Of a DNA stretch of 64,000 bases, positions 45,101-56,108 are shown one piece after another; the first letter of the stretch is position 1, and each line of letters opens with the position of its first letter. The stretch spans positions 202,485 through 266,484 of the forward strand of contig NZ_BAAARN010000003.1 of the NCBI RefSeq assembly GCF_039532215.1, written 5' to 3'. The notes beneath the pieces are model-generated. The model was not told where the DNA came from. It worked only from the letters and a program-made list of their open reading frames with translations, and made no database searches. A program made the position numbers and the translations under genes. This DNA is from Pedococcus aerophilus (GTDB lineage Bacteria > Actinomycetota > Actinomycetes > Actinomycetales > Dermatophilaceae).

Positions 45101-45363
45101 GTCGCCACGTCACCTTCGCGGTGCGCGACCACGGACCCGGTGTGCCCGGCGACCAGCTCCAGGTCATCTTCGAGCCGTTCCGGCAGGCCGACGCCTCCGA
45201 CACCCGTCGCCACGGCGGCACCGGGCTGGGGCTCGCGATCTGCCGCGGGCTGGTGGAGCAGCACGGAGGCCAGATCTGGGGCGAGAACCACCCCGAGGGC
45301 GGCGCACTGTTCTCGTTCACCCTCCCCCTGGCACCAACCGAAGAGATGATTTCCAGCGTTTGA
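42115..45363 (+). CDS. PAS/GAF multi-sensor histidine kinase
   Basis: A 1,082-residue soluble kinase without membrane helices. Order: PAS near residues 25-130 (LYVSPAVTAMTGLTPEEL), GAF-like 140-270, PAS 280-400 (GILVVDRDGHIVGHNARFL), PAS 405-530 (TEGAVRIHGFTESQILGRSH), GAF 545-700 (GYGGWQLAHAYLADH), PAS 710-820 (GEGIYGVDDDDHVTFINEAG), HisKA with His860 in VVSHELRTPL, and an ATPase domain with NLITNAVKF (about 972), DHGPGVP and GGTGLGLAI (about 1035). Start ATG 42115 with AGGAG four bases away. It is followed after 19 bases by the hybrid kinase, so they are probably co-expressed. Confidence 0.9.
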   Translation: MSVAGEGPFTQWSERPVLVQPEGEALAHRLGVAVYVAEPGIDGRWLYVSPAVTAMTGLTPEELIAQPELWWANVHPDDRDEAVAKELQLHLEGRVRFEYRMIRPDGRIVWLVDDSAMARTTEGLILQDGFVVDITEQKRAELMLATQAELVEAVAGPADLVDVLAGLASGVMGMASAVRCTITVHGLPPIVHPMHVVDDPGAQDGEAGPQGAGSKSPTTVTAPVIAPDGTHLGCLSVHYAPHTHPPESDLGLPDWAAHLAALAVTRTRERERAATSHALLAATLESTVDGILVVDRDGHIVGHNARFLSMWRIDPEVMAAGDDSQVIAFVLEQLVDPDGFVNGVRDLYDHPEQTSFDELVFHDGRIYERYSQPQRVDGRTMGRVWSFRDVSDERRLQADLRHSEANLDMLVGQVRDYAILNLDAHGHVITWTEGAVRIHGFTESQILGRSHAAFYPPEDLEAGRPWQLLEQARAEGRATDEGWRVRQDGSRFWASVVLTALRDETGALRGFGKVTQDITERHEAELALARQARTLELLGTVATASNGASGVEDALMAALEAFCGYGGWQLAHAYLADHDTGVLQHSEWYATGTCCPDFRARTEALPVSELGLPRTVFEQAKPQWIDRLDERAQKGRAVEGTKAGLVSGCAFPLMIREEPVGVLEFFSTEMRELDSATIQIMRHLGTQLGRVVERARAEHHLGRHARELRRLSKRLETVLNSAGEGIYGVDDDDHVTFINEAGAALVGRRRDEIIGQLVDAVLPAEVDTTPRRLPAGTQPGAIRPVPTTPTQPPDGAPVPQATRVVGRHTRADGTSFDSEWISAPIVTEGVESGAVVVFRDVSEQRAVERMKDQFLAVVSHELRTPLTSIRGALGLLGGGAAGELPVAAGRMVDLATVSTNRLIRLVTDILDIERLAAGQMTLYPQHVDTGTVVTACVQDTAAVVAERRVRVVVDGEPAQVVADPDRAIQVLTNLITNAVKFSEPGSVVEVSTRTSGRHVTFAVRDHGPGVPGDQLQVIFEPFRQADASDTRRHGGTGLGLAICRGLVEQHGGQIWGENHPEGGALFSFTLPLAPTEEMISSV

Positions 45364-45382
45364 GCCCGCTTGACCACCATTG

Positions 45383-48643
<3,261 letters not shown>

Positions 48644-48667
48644 CCGACAGCCCCCTGAACGCCGCAG

Positions 48668-48711
48668 CCCTCCACCACGGGCCTGAGGACACGCAGGCGG
48701 GTGGTGGAGGG
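48668..48711. terminator. Bidirectional hairpin after the hybrid kinase
   Basis: CCCTCCACCAC (48668-48678) pairs with GTGGTGGAGGG (48701-48711) around a 22-base loop. It lies in a 158-base gap between convergent genes (stops at 48643 and 48802). No T-tract is evident. Confidence 0.65.
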
Positions 48712-48801
48712 CGGGCAGTACGTGGGTCCGGGGTCGACCGCGGGAGGTGATGGTCCTCGGGAGCGGGTCAGGGAGTGGACCCGCAGAGCGTTGGCGCTCG
48801 G

Positions 48802-49182
48802 TCAGACGGCTTCGACGTCCCAGCGCTGGGCCGGGGCGGCGAGGTAGCCACCGGTGCGGGCACCGAGGGCCAGGCGGCGACGCAGCTCGCTCATGAGCTC
48901 GTCGTTCGACGCGAGGAGCAGCGTCTCGGTGGGGTTCATCGGCGCCATGACGTGCAGGCCGCAGCCCTCGGCTGCGCGCAGGACGATCTCGCGCACCGGC
49001 ATGGAGAAGGCCCGGGCGAGGGCGAGGATGTCGTCGGTGTCGGGCGAGCCTGCCAGGACGTGGGAGTCCAGGATCGTGGCGATGGTCCACTCGTCGATCC
49101 CGGTGCGCTCGGCGAGCACGGCACGGTTCCAGCCGAGCAGGCTCATCTGGTCCTGGACGAAGACACCGAGGCTGTTGATCAC
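48802..49182 (-). CDS. XRE-like helix-turn-helix protein
   Basis: A 126-residue protein with an N-terminal HTH similar to the Cro/CI-type fold (LLGWNRAVLAERTGIDEWTIATIL, residues 13-36), followed by LALARAFSMPVREIV and a variable C-terminal half. The C-terminal part is unassigned. GTG 49182 was chosen because AGGGAG lies six bases upstream on the minus strand; a longer form from GTG 49203 is possible. It is convergent with the hybrid kinase. Confidence 0.75.
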   Translation of the reverse strand: MINSLGVFVQDQMSLLGWNRAVLAERTGIDEWTIATILDSHVLAGSPDTDDILALARAFSMPVREIVLRAAEGCGLHVMAPMNPTETLLLASNDELMSELRRRLALGARTGGYLAAPAQRWDVEAV

Positions 49183-49302
49183 TGCGGACTCCCTAGAAAT
49201 CACGTGCGTAAGTTATGACCTCATCGAACACGGTGCGGGGATGTCGGGGGTATGCACTTTGCCAATACTTGAACAGGATGTCGTCCGTTCGGCCCAGCAC
49301 CT

Positions 49303-50457
49303 CTAGTCCGTCCTCGGAACGGCGTCATCCGAAGCGCCCGCGACGCCTTCGCCCGGCTCGCCCGGCTCGCCCGGCTCGCCCGGCTCGTCCGGCTCGCCCC
49401 GGTTTGCCCCGGGAGTGCGCGAGAACCGGGGCACGGATCCCGGCTGGACCGGCTCACCGGGCCGTGCCACATACGTGTGGCGCGCGACGAGGTGTGGGTC
49501 GTGGCGGGCCTCCTCGAGGGTGAGCACGGGTGCCACGCAGGCGTCGAGACCCGCGAACACCCCGGTCCACTCGTCCTGGGTCCGGGTCGCGAACCGCTCG
49601 GCGAGCACCGCACTGGTGCGGCTCCACCCGGCGGGGTCGAGCTGGGCCCCCAGGAGGTCGGCAGGCTCGAGCCCGAGGCCGGTCAGCAGCCGCGCGTAGA
49701 ACACCGGCTCGATCGCGCCGACGGCCATCCAGCGGTCGTCGAGGGTGCGGTAGCAGCGGTAGAACGGCGCCCCTCCGTCGAACAGGTTCTCCCCACGAGG
49801 CCTCGACCAGCCACCACCGGCCACGAGCGACTGCTGCATGGCCGTCATGGCAGCCACTCCGTCGACGATGGCCGCGTCGACGACCTGCCCCTCCCCCGTG
49901 GCACGCGCGTGCAGCACGCCGGCGAGCACCCCGAAGGCCAGCAGCGACCCGCCGCCACCGAAGTCCCCGAGCAGGTTCAGCGGTGGCACCGGCCGTCCGC
50001 CCTCGCCCGTGAACGCGTCGAGGACACCGCTGACCGCGAGGTAGGTGATGTCGTGGCCGGCCAGCGCTGCATACGGGCCGTCCTGGCCCCATCCCGTCAT
50101 CCGCCCGTAGACGAGACGAGGGTTGCGCGCGAGGGCGACGTCCGGCCCGAGCCCGAGCCGCTCGGCGACGCCGGGCCGGAACCCCTCCAGGAGCACGTCG
50201 CTGCGCTCGACGAGACCCAGCACCTCGTCCCGGCCGTGCCCGGACTTGAGGTCAAGGACCATCGAACGGCGACCGCGCAGGAGCACCGCGTGGGTGCCAC
50301 TGAGGTCCTCACCCGGCCGGTCGACGCGCACGACGTCCGCGCCGAGGTCGGCCAGCAGCATCGCCGCGAAGGGCACGGGACCGATCCCTCCGACCTCGAC
50401 CACGGACACGTCCGTGAGCGGTCCACGACGGGCACCGGCGAGATCCTGGTCAGGCAT
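49303..50457 (-). CDS. CaiB/BaiF family CoA-transferase or alpha-methylacyl-CoA racemase
   Basis: A 384-residue class III CoA-transferase-fold protein. LSVVEVGGIGPVPFAAMLLADLGADV-type N-terminus, GHDITYLAVSGVLDAF (resembling the racemase-type active site region near residue 125) and GENLFDGGAPFY match alpha-methylacyl-CoA racemases, so a racemase is more likely than a transferase. The C-terminal tail has five GEP-type repeats. ATG 50457 is preferred because TACGTT (50464-50469 on the minus strand) precedes it by six bases (leaderless pattern). Confidence 0.82.
   Translation of the reverse strand: MPDQDLAGARRGPLTDVSVVEVGGIGPVPFAAMLLADLGADVVRVDRPGEDLSGTHAVLLRGRRSMVLDLKSGHGRDEVLGLVERSDVLLEGFRPGVAERLGLGPDVALARNPRLVYGRMTGWGQDGPYAALAGHDITYLAVSGVLDAFTGEGGRPVPPLNLLGDFGGGGSLLAFGVLAGVLHARATGEGQVVDAAIVDGVAAMTAMQQSLVAGGGWSRPRGENLFDGGAPFYRCYRTLDDRWMAVGAIEPVFYARLLTGLGLEPADLLGAQLDPAGWSRTSAVLAERFATRTQDEWTGVFAGLDACVAPVLTLEEARHDPHLVARHTYVARPGEPVQPGSVPRFSRTPGANRGEPDEPGEPGEPGEPGEGVAGASDDAVPRTD
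49352..49396. repeat. 9-bp tandem repeat in the C-terminal codons of the CoA-transferase gene
   Basis: CCCGGCTCG is repeated five times (the last unit with one base changed), encoding a GEP-rich tail. This is a slippage-prone microsatellite within the coding sequence, so its length could vary between strains. Confidence 0.9.
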
Positions 50458-50646
50458 GACCGCAACGTACCGTCGCGGACGCGCCTGGAGGTCGCGACCG
50501 GGGTGGTGCCGGTCCGGGTCCGTTCGACGGACCCGGACCACACCGGCCTTCCCGAGCCGGTGCTGACCTCACCCGGAGGTGAGCGGTGATGGAGAGCGGC
50601 TGTCTTTCCGGCGCCCGGGCCCTGCCCCCGGACGGCGGCCAGCGGC

Positions 50647-50835
50647 TCAGATCACGTCAGAGAGAAGAGCGCGAACCTCGGCCTCCCGGTAGCGGCGGTG
50701 ACCGCCGAGCGTGCGGATCGAGTTCAGCTTTCCGGCCTTGGCCCAACGGGTGACCGTCTTGGGGTCGACGCGGAACAGCGACGCGACTTCAGCGGGGGTG
50801 AGCAGCTTCTCAACCTCGGTGGTGCGAGTAACCAT
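50647..50835 (-). CDS. bldC: BldC-type MerR-like DNA-binding protein
   Basis: A 62-residue single-domain protein with the BldC signature: TPAEVASLFRVDPKTVTRWA (winged helix) and SIRTLGGHRRYREAEV. BldC is a developmental regulator in Streptomyces, with near-identical homologues in other Actinobacteria that bind DNA cooperatively at direct repeats. ATG 50835 has GGAGAAATC upstream as ribosome-binding site. Its position next to vdh is the same as in Streptomyces. Upstream lies the shared element at 50899. Confidence 0.93.
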   Translation of the reverse strand: MVTRTTEVEKLLTPAEVASLFRVDPKTVTRWAKAGKLNSIRTLGGHRRYREAEVRALLSDVI

Positions 50836-50898
50836 GATTTCTCCTCGTGCAGGGGACGTCTCTCCATAATCGGACAACCCGCCCCCTTTGGGAACATT

Positions 50899-50938
50899 CC
50901 ATACGGGTCATCCCCCATGGCCCGTTGGGACTAGTCAC
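50899..50938. promoter_or_regulatory. Bipartite element shared with the region before 20986 (copy 2)
   Basis: CCATACGGGTCAT (50899-50911) and GGACTAGTCAC (50928-50938) bracket 16 bases in the bldC-vdh divergent promoter region. The first word matches copy 1 (20941) in 12 of 13 positions and the second is identical. The GGGACTAGTC part superficially resembles a DosR box but is two bases shorter between its arms. Confidence 0.5.
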
Positions 50939-51035
50939 CCGACCAGCAGGTGGTCGGGAATACGCTGGGGTGGGCGCGAGACCCGCGCCGCCCCCGTCCC
51001 GTCCCGCGCCCCACCGAGCTCCAGGAGTCACCACC

Positions 51036-52169
51036 GTGACCACGTCCTCGTCGCCCTCGCCCTCCACCCCGCTGCCTGCCACGACCCCGGCCACCTCGGC
51101 CGCCTCGATGGCCGAGCACGAGCAGGTCGTGTTCTGCCACGACCGCGCCACCGGGCTGCGCGCCATCATCGGCATCTACAGCACCGCCCTCGGCCCGGCC
51201 CTCGGCGGGACGCGCTTCTACCCGTACGCCAGCGAGGAGGCCGCCCTCGCCGACGTCCTGCGCCTCTCGCGCGGCATGGCCTACAAGAACGCCGTGGCCG
51301 GGCTCGACCTCGGCGGCGGCAAGGCCGTCATCATCGGCGACCCGGCGACCGACAAGACCCCCGAGCTGCTGCGGGCCTACGGCCGCTTCGTCGAGAGCCT
51401 CGGAGGCCGCTACGTCACGGCCTGCGACGTGGGCACCTACGTCGCCGACATGGACGTCGTGAGCGAGACCACGCGGTTCGCGACCGGCCGGTCCGAGGCC
51501 AACGGCGGGGCGGGCGACTCCTCCGTCCTCACCGCGTACGGCGTGTTCCAGGGCATGCGCGCGTGCGCGCAGCACCTGTGGGGCGAGCCGACGCTCAAGG
51601 GCCGCACCGTCGGCATCGCCGGCGTCGGCAAGGTCGGCCGCATCCTCACCGGTCACCTGCTCGAGGACGGCGCCCACGTCGTCGTCACCGACGTCAACGA
51701 GCAGGCCGTGGCCGCCCTCAAGGCCGCCCACCCCGAGATCGACGTAGTCGCCGAGACCGCCGCCTTGGTCCGCGCGGACCTCGACGTCTACGCCCCGTGC
51801 GCGCTCGGTGGAGCGCTCGACGAGCAGACCGTCGCGTCCCTGCGCGCGACCGTCGTCTGCGGCGGGGCCAACAACCAGCTGGTCACCGAAGGCCCGGGCG
51901 GCACCGCCGACCAGCTCAAGGCCCGCGGCATCACCTACGCCCCCGACTTCCTCGTCAACGCCGGCGGCGTCATCCAGGTCAGTGACGAGCTGCACGGGTT
52001 CGACTTCGAGCGCGCCAAGAAGGGCGCGACGGCGATCTTCGACCACACCCTCGAGGTGCTCGAGACGGCGACGGCCCGCGACATCACCCCCGCCGCCGCA
52101 GCCGACCACATCGCCGAGGAGCGGATGGCCGCGAAGGCGGCCGGCGGGATCTGGCTTCCGGCCGGCTGA
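51036..52169 (+). CDS. vdh: Valine (Leu/Phe/Val) dehydrogenase
   Basis: A 377-residue Glu/Leu/Phe/Val dehydrogenase. [34 protein letters not shown] (catalytic Lys96 in GGGKAV), the Rossmann [13 protein letters not shown] and [13 protein letters not shown] match valine dehydrogenase of Streptomyces, which deaminates valine oxidatively with NAD. The start is GTG 51036, with AGGAG eight bases upstream; the first 25 residues are a Ser/Thr-rich extension. It is divergent from bldC, and a strong hairpin ends its transcript. Confidence 0.9.
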   Translation: MTTSSSPSPSTPLPATTPATSAASMAEHEQVVFCHDRATGLRAIIGIYSTALGPALGGTRFYPYASEEAALADVLRLSRGMAYKNAVAGLDLGGGKAVIIGDPATDKTPELLRAYGRFVESLGGRYVTACDVGTYVADMDVVSETTRFATGRSEANGGAGDSSVLTAYGVFQGMRACAQHLWGEPTLKGRTVGIAGVGKVGRILTGHLLEDGAHVVVTDVNEQAVAALKAAHPEIDVVAETAALVRADLDVYAPCALGGALDEQTVASLRATVVCGGANNQLVTEGPGGTADQLKARGITYAPDFLVNAGGVIQVSDELHGFDFERAKKGATAIFDHTLEVLETATARDITPAAAADHIAEERMAAKAAGGIWLPAG

Positions 52170-52176
52170 GGACGCA

Positions 52177-52213
52177 GGTATGGCGCCGCGGTCCCGACCG
52201 GCGGCGCCATACC
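52177..52213 (+). terminator. Terminator after vdh
   Basis: GGTATGGCGCCGC (52177-52189) pairs perfectly with GCGGCGCCATACC (52201-52213), only seven bases after the vdh stop. No T-tract follows, but a long G+C stem is usual in this genome. Confidence 0.8.
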
Positions 52214-52407
52214 GCTCCTGGGGGGTGCTCGGTGAATGCTTCGGCGTCCGTCCCGCGGGAGTCCTGCCGCCAAACTTGCCACGCTCATGTAGCGTTGGGC
52301 CCACGACATATACACGATTCCCGGGACCGCTCCGCGGAGTCGAGCCGTCATCACGATGACTCGACCCGAGCGATGCCGTCCCGGCAGACGCATGAGGGGG
52401 TCACGCC

Positions 52408-52605
52408 ATGGGGCGCGGCCGGGCCAAGGCCAAGCAGACGAAGGTCGCTCGGGAGCTGAAGTACTTCTCCCCGAACACCGACTTGAGTGCGCTTGAGCGA
52501 GAACTGCACGGGTCTTCCTACGCGGAGCCGGAGCGAACCTCCGACACCTCCGAGGGCGAGGACGAGTACGACGAGTACGGAAAGTGGGCTTCGGGCCAAG
52601 GTTGA
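52408..52605 (+). CDS. DUF3073 family protein
   Basis: A 65-residue protein of the actinobacterial DUF3073 family. The basic start GRGRAKAKQTKVARELKYFSP is highly characteristic, and the acidic end is GEDEYDEYGKW. It has no known function but is widely conserved and abundant in actinobacteria. In Streptomyces it lies directly next to purM; here it lies between vdh and a permease. Confidence 0.9.
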   Translation: MGRGRAKAKQTKVARELKYFSPNTDLSALERELHGSSYAEPERTSDTSEGEDEYDEYGKWASGQG

Positions 52606-52743
52606 CCCGAGGACCTGACTGACCACACCACCTCATGCGCGGGCCTCGGTTCGTGTGTCATCACCGCCGCACCACGGCACGTCGTCATGGCGTCGTGCCG
52701 TGGCGCATGAGTGTTGGCATCCGGATGGGCCTACGCTCGCGGC

Positions 52744-54294
52744 ATGAGCACTGACACGGGCGCGCACACCCAGCCCGACGCGCGCGAGCAGACGCGTCGT
52801 CTCGGGGTCGAGACCACCGGCATCGAGATCATCGACGAGGCCGACCGCACCGCAAGGCCCTCGGACCTCTTCTGGCCGTGGTTCGCGGCCAACGTCTCCG
52901 TGTTCGGGCTGTCCTACGCGGGGTTCGTCCTCGGGTTCGGCATCTCGTTCTGGCAGGCGTTCGTCGTCACCGTCGTCGGGGTCGTCGTGTCCTTCGCCCT
53001 CTGCGGCGTCATCGCCATCGCCGGCAAGCGCGGGTCCGCCCCGACCATGGTGCTGTCGCGCGCCGCGTTCGGCGTGACCGGCCAGAAGGTGCCGGGCGTC
53101 ATGTCTTGGCTGACCTCGATCGGCTGGGAGACGTTCCTGGTCATCACGGCCACCCTGGCGACCGCCACGATCTTCACCCAGCTCGGGTGGAGCGGCGGCA
53201 CCGCGACCAAGATCGTCGCGAGCCTGGTCACCGCGGCCCTCGTCGTCGCGGCCTCGGTCGCCGGCTACCACGTGATCATGCGGCTCCAGTCCTGGCTCAC
53301 CTGGATCACCGGCGCCGTGAGCATCGTCTACGTCGCCCTCACCGTCGGCGACGTCGACTGGGACACCGTCTCCGCGATCCCCTCCGGGTCCACCCAGCAG
53401 GTGGTGGGAGCACTCGTCCTCGTGATGACCGGCTTCGGCCTCGGGTGGATCAACATCGCCGCCGACTGGTCGCGCTACCAGCGTCGCGACGCGTCCGGCG
53501 CCTCGATCGTCGGCTGGAACACCTTCGGCGGCGCCCTCGCCCCCATCCTGCTCGTCGTCTTCGGCCTGGCCCTGGCGGGGTCCGACCAGAAGCTCCGTGA
53601 CGGGATCCAGTCCGACCCCGTCGGGACGCTGGCCACCATCCTGCCCACGTGGTTCCTCGTGCCGTTCCTGCTCGCGGCGATCCTGGCCCTGGTGAGCGGC
53701 GCCGTCCTCGGCATCTACTCCTCGGGCCTGACGCTGCTCTCGCTCGGCGTGAAGATCTCCCGCCCCAAGGCCGCCTTCGTGGACGGCGTCATCCTCACCC
53801 TCGGCACGATCTACGTCGTCTTCTTCGCCGACAGCTTCATCAACCCGTTCCAGTCGTTCCTCATCACCCTCGGCGTCCCGCTCGCCTCCTGGGCGGGGAT
53901 CATGATCGCCGACATCGTCCTGCGCAGGCGCGACTACGACGAGCAGGCGCTGTTCGACCCGCGCGGCCGCTACGGAGCCTGGGACTGGGCCTCGATCGGC
54001 ACGATGGTCGTCGCGTCCGTCGTCGGCTGGGGACTCGTGGTCAACAACTTCGCCGCGGACGCCTCCTGGAACAACTGGCAGGGCTACCTCTTGGAGCCCC
54101 TCGGTCTCGGCACCTTCGTCGACGACCCCGCCGGCGCCTACTGGGACGGCAACTGGCCCTACGCCAACCTCGGCGTCCTGCTCGCCCTCGTGCTGTCGTT
54201 CGTCGCGACCCTGGTGCTGCGCCGGGGGACGGTCCGCCGCCAAGAGGCTGGCACCGAGTCCGGCACCGAGGCTGGTGCCGGGACCCGCGCGTGA
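52744..54294 (+). CDS. NCS1-type purine/cytosine permease family transporter
   Basis: A 516-residue membrane transporter with about twelve hydrophobic segments and the NCS1 (nucleobase:cation symporter) pattern (FGLSYAGFVLGF, GLGWINIAADWSRYQ, SGAVLGIYSSGLTL). It likely imports cytosine, hypoxanthine or a related nucleobase or vitamin. TACGCT lies six bases before the ATG (leaderless pattern). It overlaps the downstream hydrolase by four bases, so the two are coupled, suggesting uptake followed by degradation of the same compound. Confidence 0.88.
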   Translation: MSTDTGAHTQPDAREQTRRLGVETTGIEIIDEADRTARPSDLFWPWFAANVSVFGLSYAGFVLGFGISFWQAFVVTVVGVVVSFALCGVIAIAGKRGSAPTMVLSRAAFGVTGQKVPGVMSWLTSIGWETFLVITATLATATIFTQLGWSGGTATKIVASLVTAALVVAASVAGYHVIMRLQSWLTWITGAVSIVYVALTVGDVDWDTVSAIPSGSTQQVVGALVLVMTGFGLGWINIAADWSRYQRRDASGASIVGWNTFGGALAPILLVVFGLALAGSDQKLRDGIQSDPVGTLATILPTWFLVPFLLAAILALVSGAVLGIYSSGLTLLSLGVKISRPKAAFVDGVILTLGTIYVVFFADSFINPFQSFLITLGVPLASWAGIMIADIVLRRRDYDEQALFDPRGRYGAWDWASIGTMVVASVVGWGLVVNNFAADASWNNWQGYLLEPLGLGTFVDDPAGAYWDGNWPYANLGVLLALVLSFVATLVLRRGTVRRQEAGTESGTEAGAGTRA

Positions 54295-54863
54295 GCGGGG
54301 CGCCGTGGTTCGTCGGGATCGACTTCCAGCGCGTGTTCGGCGACCCGTCCAGCCCGTGGTGCGCTCCCCGGTATGCGGCCGCGGCCGGTGCCGCGCGCCG
54401 GCTCGCCGACGCCCATCCCGGACGGACGGTGCTGACCCGCTTCGTCGCACCCGCCGAGCCCGCCGGGGCGTGGAGGCCGTACTACGAGGACTTCCCGTGG
54501 GCGCTGGTCGGCGACGACGACCCGCTGTACGCGCTGACCGACGATCTGGCCGACCCGTCGGCCGTCCCTTCCACCGGGGGCGTCACCTCGGCTGAGGTCG
54601 TCACCGCGTCGACGTTCGGGAAGTGGGACGTCCTGCGACCGGTGGTCGGCGAGCACCCGCACCTGGTCGTGGCCGGTGTCGCGACCGATTGCTGCGTCAT
54701 CTCGACGGTGCTGGCCGCCGCTGACGCAGGAGCGTCGGTCACCGTGGTGACAGACGCCTGCGCCGGCTCGTCGGACGCCAACCACGCCAAGGCGCTGGAC
54801 CTCATGGCCCTCTACGCGCCCCTCGTGCGTCTGGCCAGCACCGCCGAGGTGCTGGCGGGCTAG
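54291..54863 (+). CDS. Isochorismatase-family cysteine hydrolase
   Basis: A 190-residue cysteine hydrolase. The catalytic triad of the family is visible: Asp11 in VGIDFQ, Lys111 in TFGKWD and Cys135 in VATDCCVI. Such enzymes hydrolyse amides, including nicotinamide-like and pyrimidine breakdown products, so a role downstream of the nucleobase permease is likely. GTG 54291 overlaps the permease stop (GTGA). Its stop shares bases with that of the convergent 54860 gene. Confidence 0.85.
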   Translation: MSGAPWFVGIDFQRVFGDPSSPWCAPRYAAAAGAARRLADAHPGRTVLTRFVAPAEPAGAWRPYYEDFPWALVGDDDPLYALTDDLADPSAVPSTGGVTSAEVVTASTFGKWDVLRPVVGEHPHLVVAGVATDCCVISTVLAAADAGASVTVVTDACAGSSDANHAKALDLMALYAPLVRLASTAEVLAG

Positions 54864-55393
54864 GACCCGCCGCCGCCCGTACCCCAGCTGGTCACGGTGA
54901 GCCCGTGACCGTAGGCGAACGCCTTGCCGGCCGCCGCCGGGTCCCCGCGGTCGACGGCATGGGCGCCACCGTGGTCCACGCCCACGTCGGCGGGCTCGGG
55001 CTCCGCACCGTCCCACGCCGCATACCCGGTGAAGAGGCCGAACACGGCCTCGCTGTCCACCACCGCCTGCGCCAACCGACGGCGTGCGACAGACGGGCAG
55101 GCGGTCAGGAAGGCGCCGGGTGACCGGCGTTCGCCCGCGGTCACCAGCCTGGCCATCGCGCCGGTGTCGGCCGTCGTCAGCCGCTGGCCGGCGACGAGCG
55201 CGTCCTGGACGGTGGCGAGGACGGCGGCGCGCACGTCCTCGGGGACTGCTTCCAAGGCCTGCGCGTGGGCTGCCTCGAGCGCGTCGACGGGCGCAGACCG
55301 CAGCAGGAAGCGGTACTGCCGCTCGACCGGGTCCTCCGTCCGTGGGTGCGGCGTGGACGGCTGGTCGGCGTGGGTCCCCCCGAACTTCCTCAT
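54860..55393 (-). CDS. Tandem paralogue 1 of an unknown protein family
   Basis: A 177-residue soluble, mostly helical protein with no recognised domain. Its core (QYRFLLRSAPVDALEAAH ... RRRLAQAVVDSEAVFGLF) aligns with the next gene (54-% style identity by eye in the 100-residue core, no gaps needed). Its C-terminal tail is Gly/Asp-rich. ATG 55393 with TACCCT five bases upstream is a leaderless pattern. It lies 49 bases downstream of its paralogue and convergent with the hydrolase gene. Confidence 0.7.
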   Translation of the reverse strand: MRKFGGTHADQPSTPHPRTEDPVERQYRFLLRSAPVDALEAAHAQALEAVPEDVRAAVLATVQDALVAGQRLTTADTGAMARLVTAGERRSPGAFLTACPSVARRRLAQAVVDSEAVFGLFTGYAAWDGAEPEPADVGVDHGGAHAVDRGDPAAAGKAFAYGHGLTVTSWGTGGGGS

Positions 55394-55442
55394 GGCTGAG
55401 GGTAGGACTCTCACCCCGCCTGGTGCCAGCGTCTGGGCTGAC

Positions 55443-55886
55443 TCAGGCGCCCTTGCGCAACGACTCCGGCAGGCGTTCGATGGTCGTCGCGCGGTCGGGC
55501 TCCAGACCGTCCCAGGCGTCGTAGTCGTCGAGCAGACCGTTCCTGGCCGCCGGTCGCAGCACCGCCCTGGCCAGCCGTTCGTGGGCGATGTCGACCAGGG
55601 CCGAGATCAGCACCCCCGGCGTGCGGACCTCGGCGACCGTGATGAGCCGGGCGAGGTGGCGGGTGTCGTCGACGGTGAGGTCGCGGCCGGTCTGGAGACG
55701 TTCCTGCGCGGTGCGCAGGATGATCGCCCGGACCGCCGGGTCGAGGACGGCCAGCGCCTCGCGGTGCAGGTCGTCCAACGCCTCCGGCGAGGCGGTCCGC
55801 AGGAGGTAGCGGTACTGGCGGAGCTCGGACCGCTCGACCGGGGGCGCGTCGTCCGGCTGCCTGCGCAGGAAGTGCATGAGGCTCAC
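55443..55886 (-). CDS. Tandem paralogue 2 of the same unknown family
   Basis: A 147-residue protein sharing the pattern QYRYLLRTASPEALDDLH ... RERLARAVLRPAARNGLLDDYDAWDGLEP with the neighbour at 54860, including the ending Y-x-AWDG-x-EP. No active site is evident. GTG 55886 has TAGCCT (55893-55898 on the minus strand) six bases upstream, so each paralogue seems to have its own leaderless promoter. The function is unknown. Confidence 0.7.
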   Translation of the reverse strand: MSLMHFLRRQPDDAPPVERSELRQYRYLLRTASPEALDDLHREALAVLDPAVRAIILRTAQERLQTGRDLTVDDTRHLARLITVAEVRTPGVLISALVDIAHERLARAVLRPAARNGLLDDYDAWDGLEPDRATTIERLPESLRKGA

Positions 55887-56028
55887 CGTTCGAGGCTAGG
55901 CAGGCACCCGGACCCGAGGCTCGTCCAGAACGCGCGCGAGAGGTGCGCCGGATGGAGGAGATGCTGCGCCGGTATGCCGGGATCATCCCGGGATCGCCCA
56001 GAGTCCCTTAGAGCCGCCCAACTCGCGG

Positions 56029-56092
56029 CTCTGCCGTTCGATGGCTCTGCTGTTCGGTCGCTCTGCTGTTCTGTCGCTCTGCGGCTCGACCG
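56029..56092. repeat. 16-bp imperfect tandem repeat after purM
   Basis: Four units of 16 bases each begin with CTCTGC (56029, 56045, 56061, 56077), and the middle two differ by one base. They lie between the purM stop (56109) and the paralogue genes. The array is too short for a phage or CRISPR and may serve as a weak terminator or a slippage site. Confidence 0.75.
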
Positions 56093-56108
56093 CGCGCGGC
56101 GGCTCGAC

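Noticed and set aside
50920-50940. DosR (dormancy) box in the bldC-vdh intergenic region
   Set aside because: The arms GGGACT and AGTC are two bases closer than in the DosR consensus and no dosRS genes are in the window; described only as part of a shared motif.
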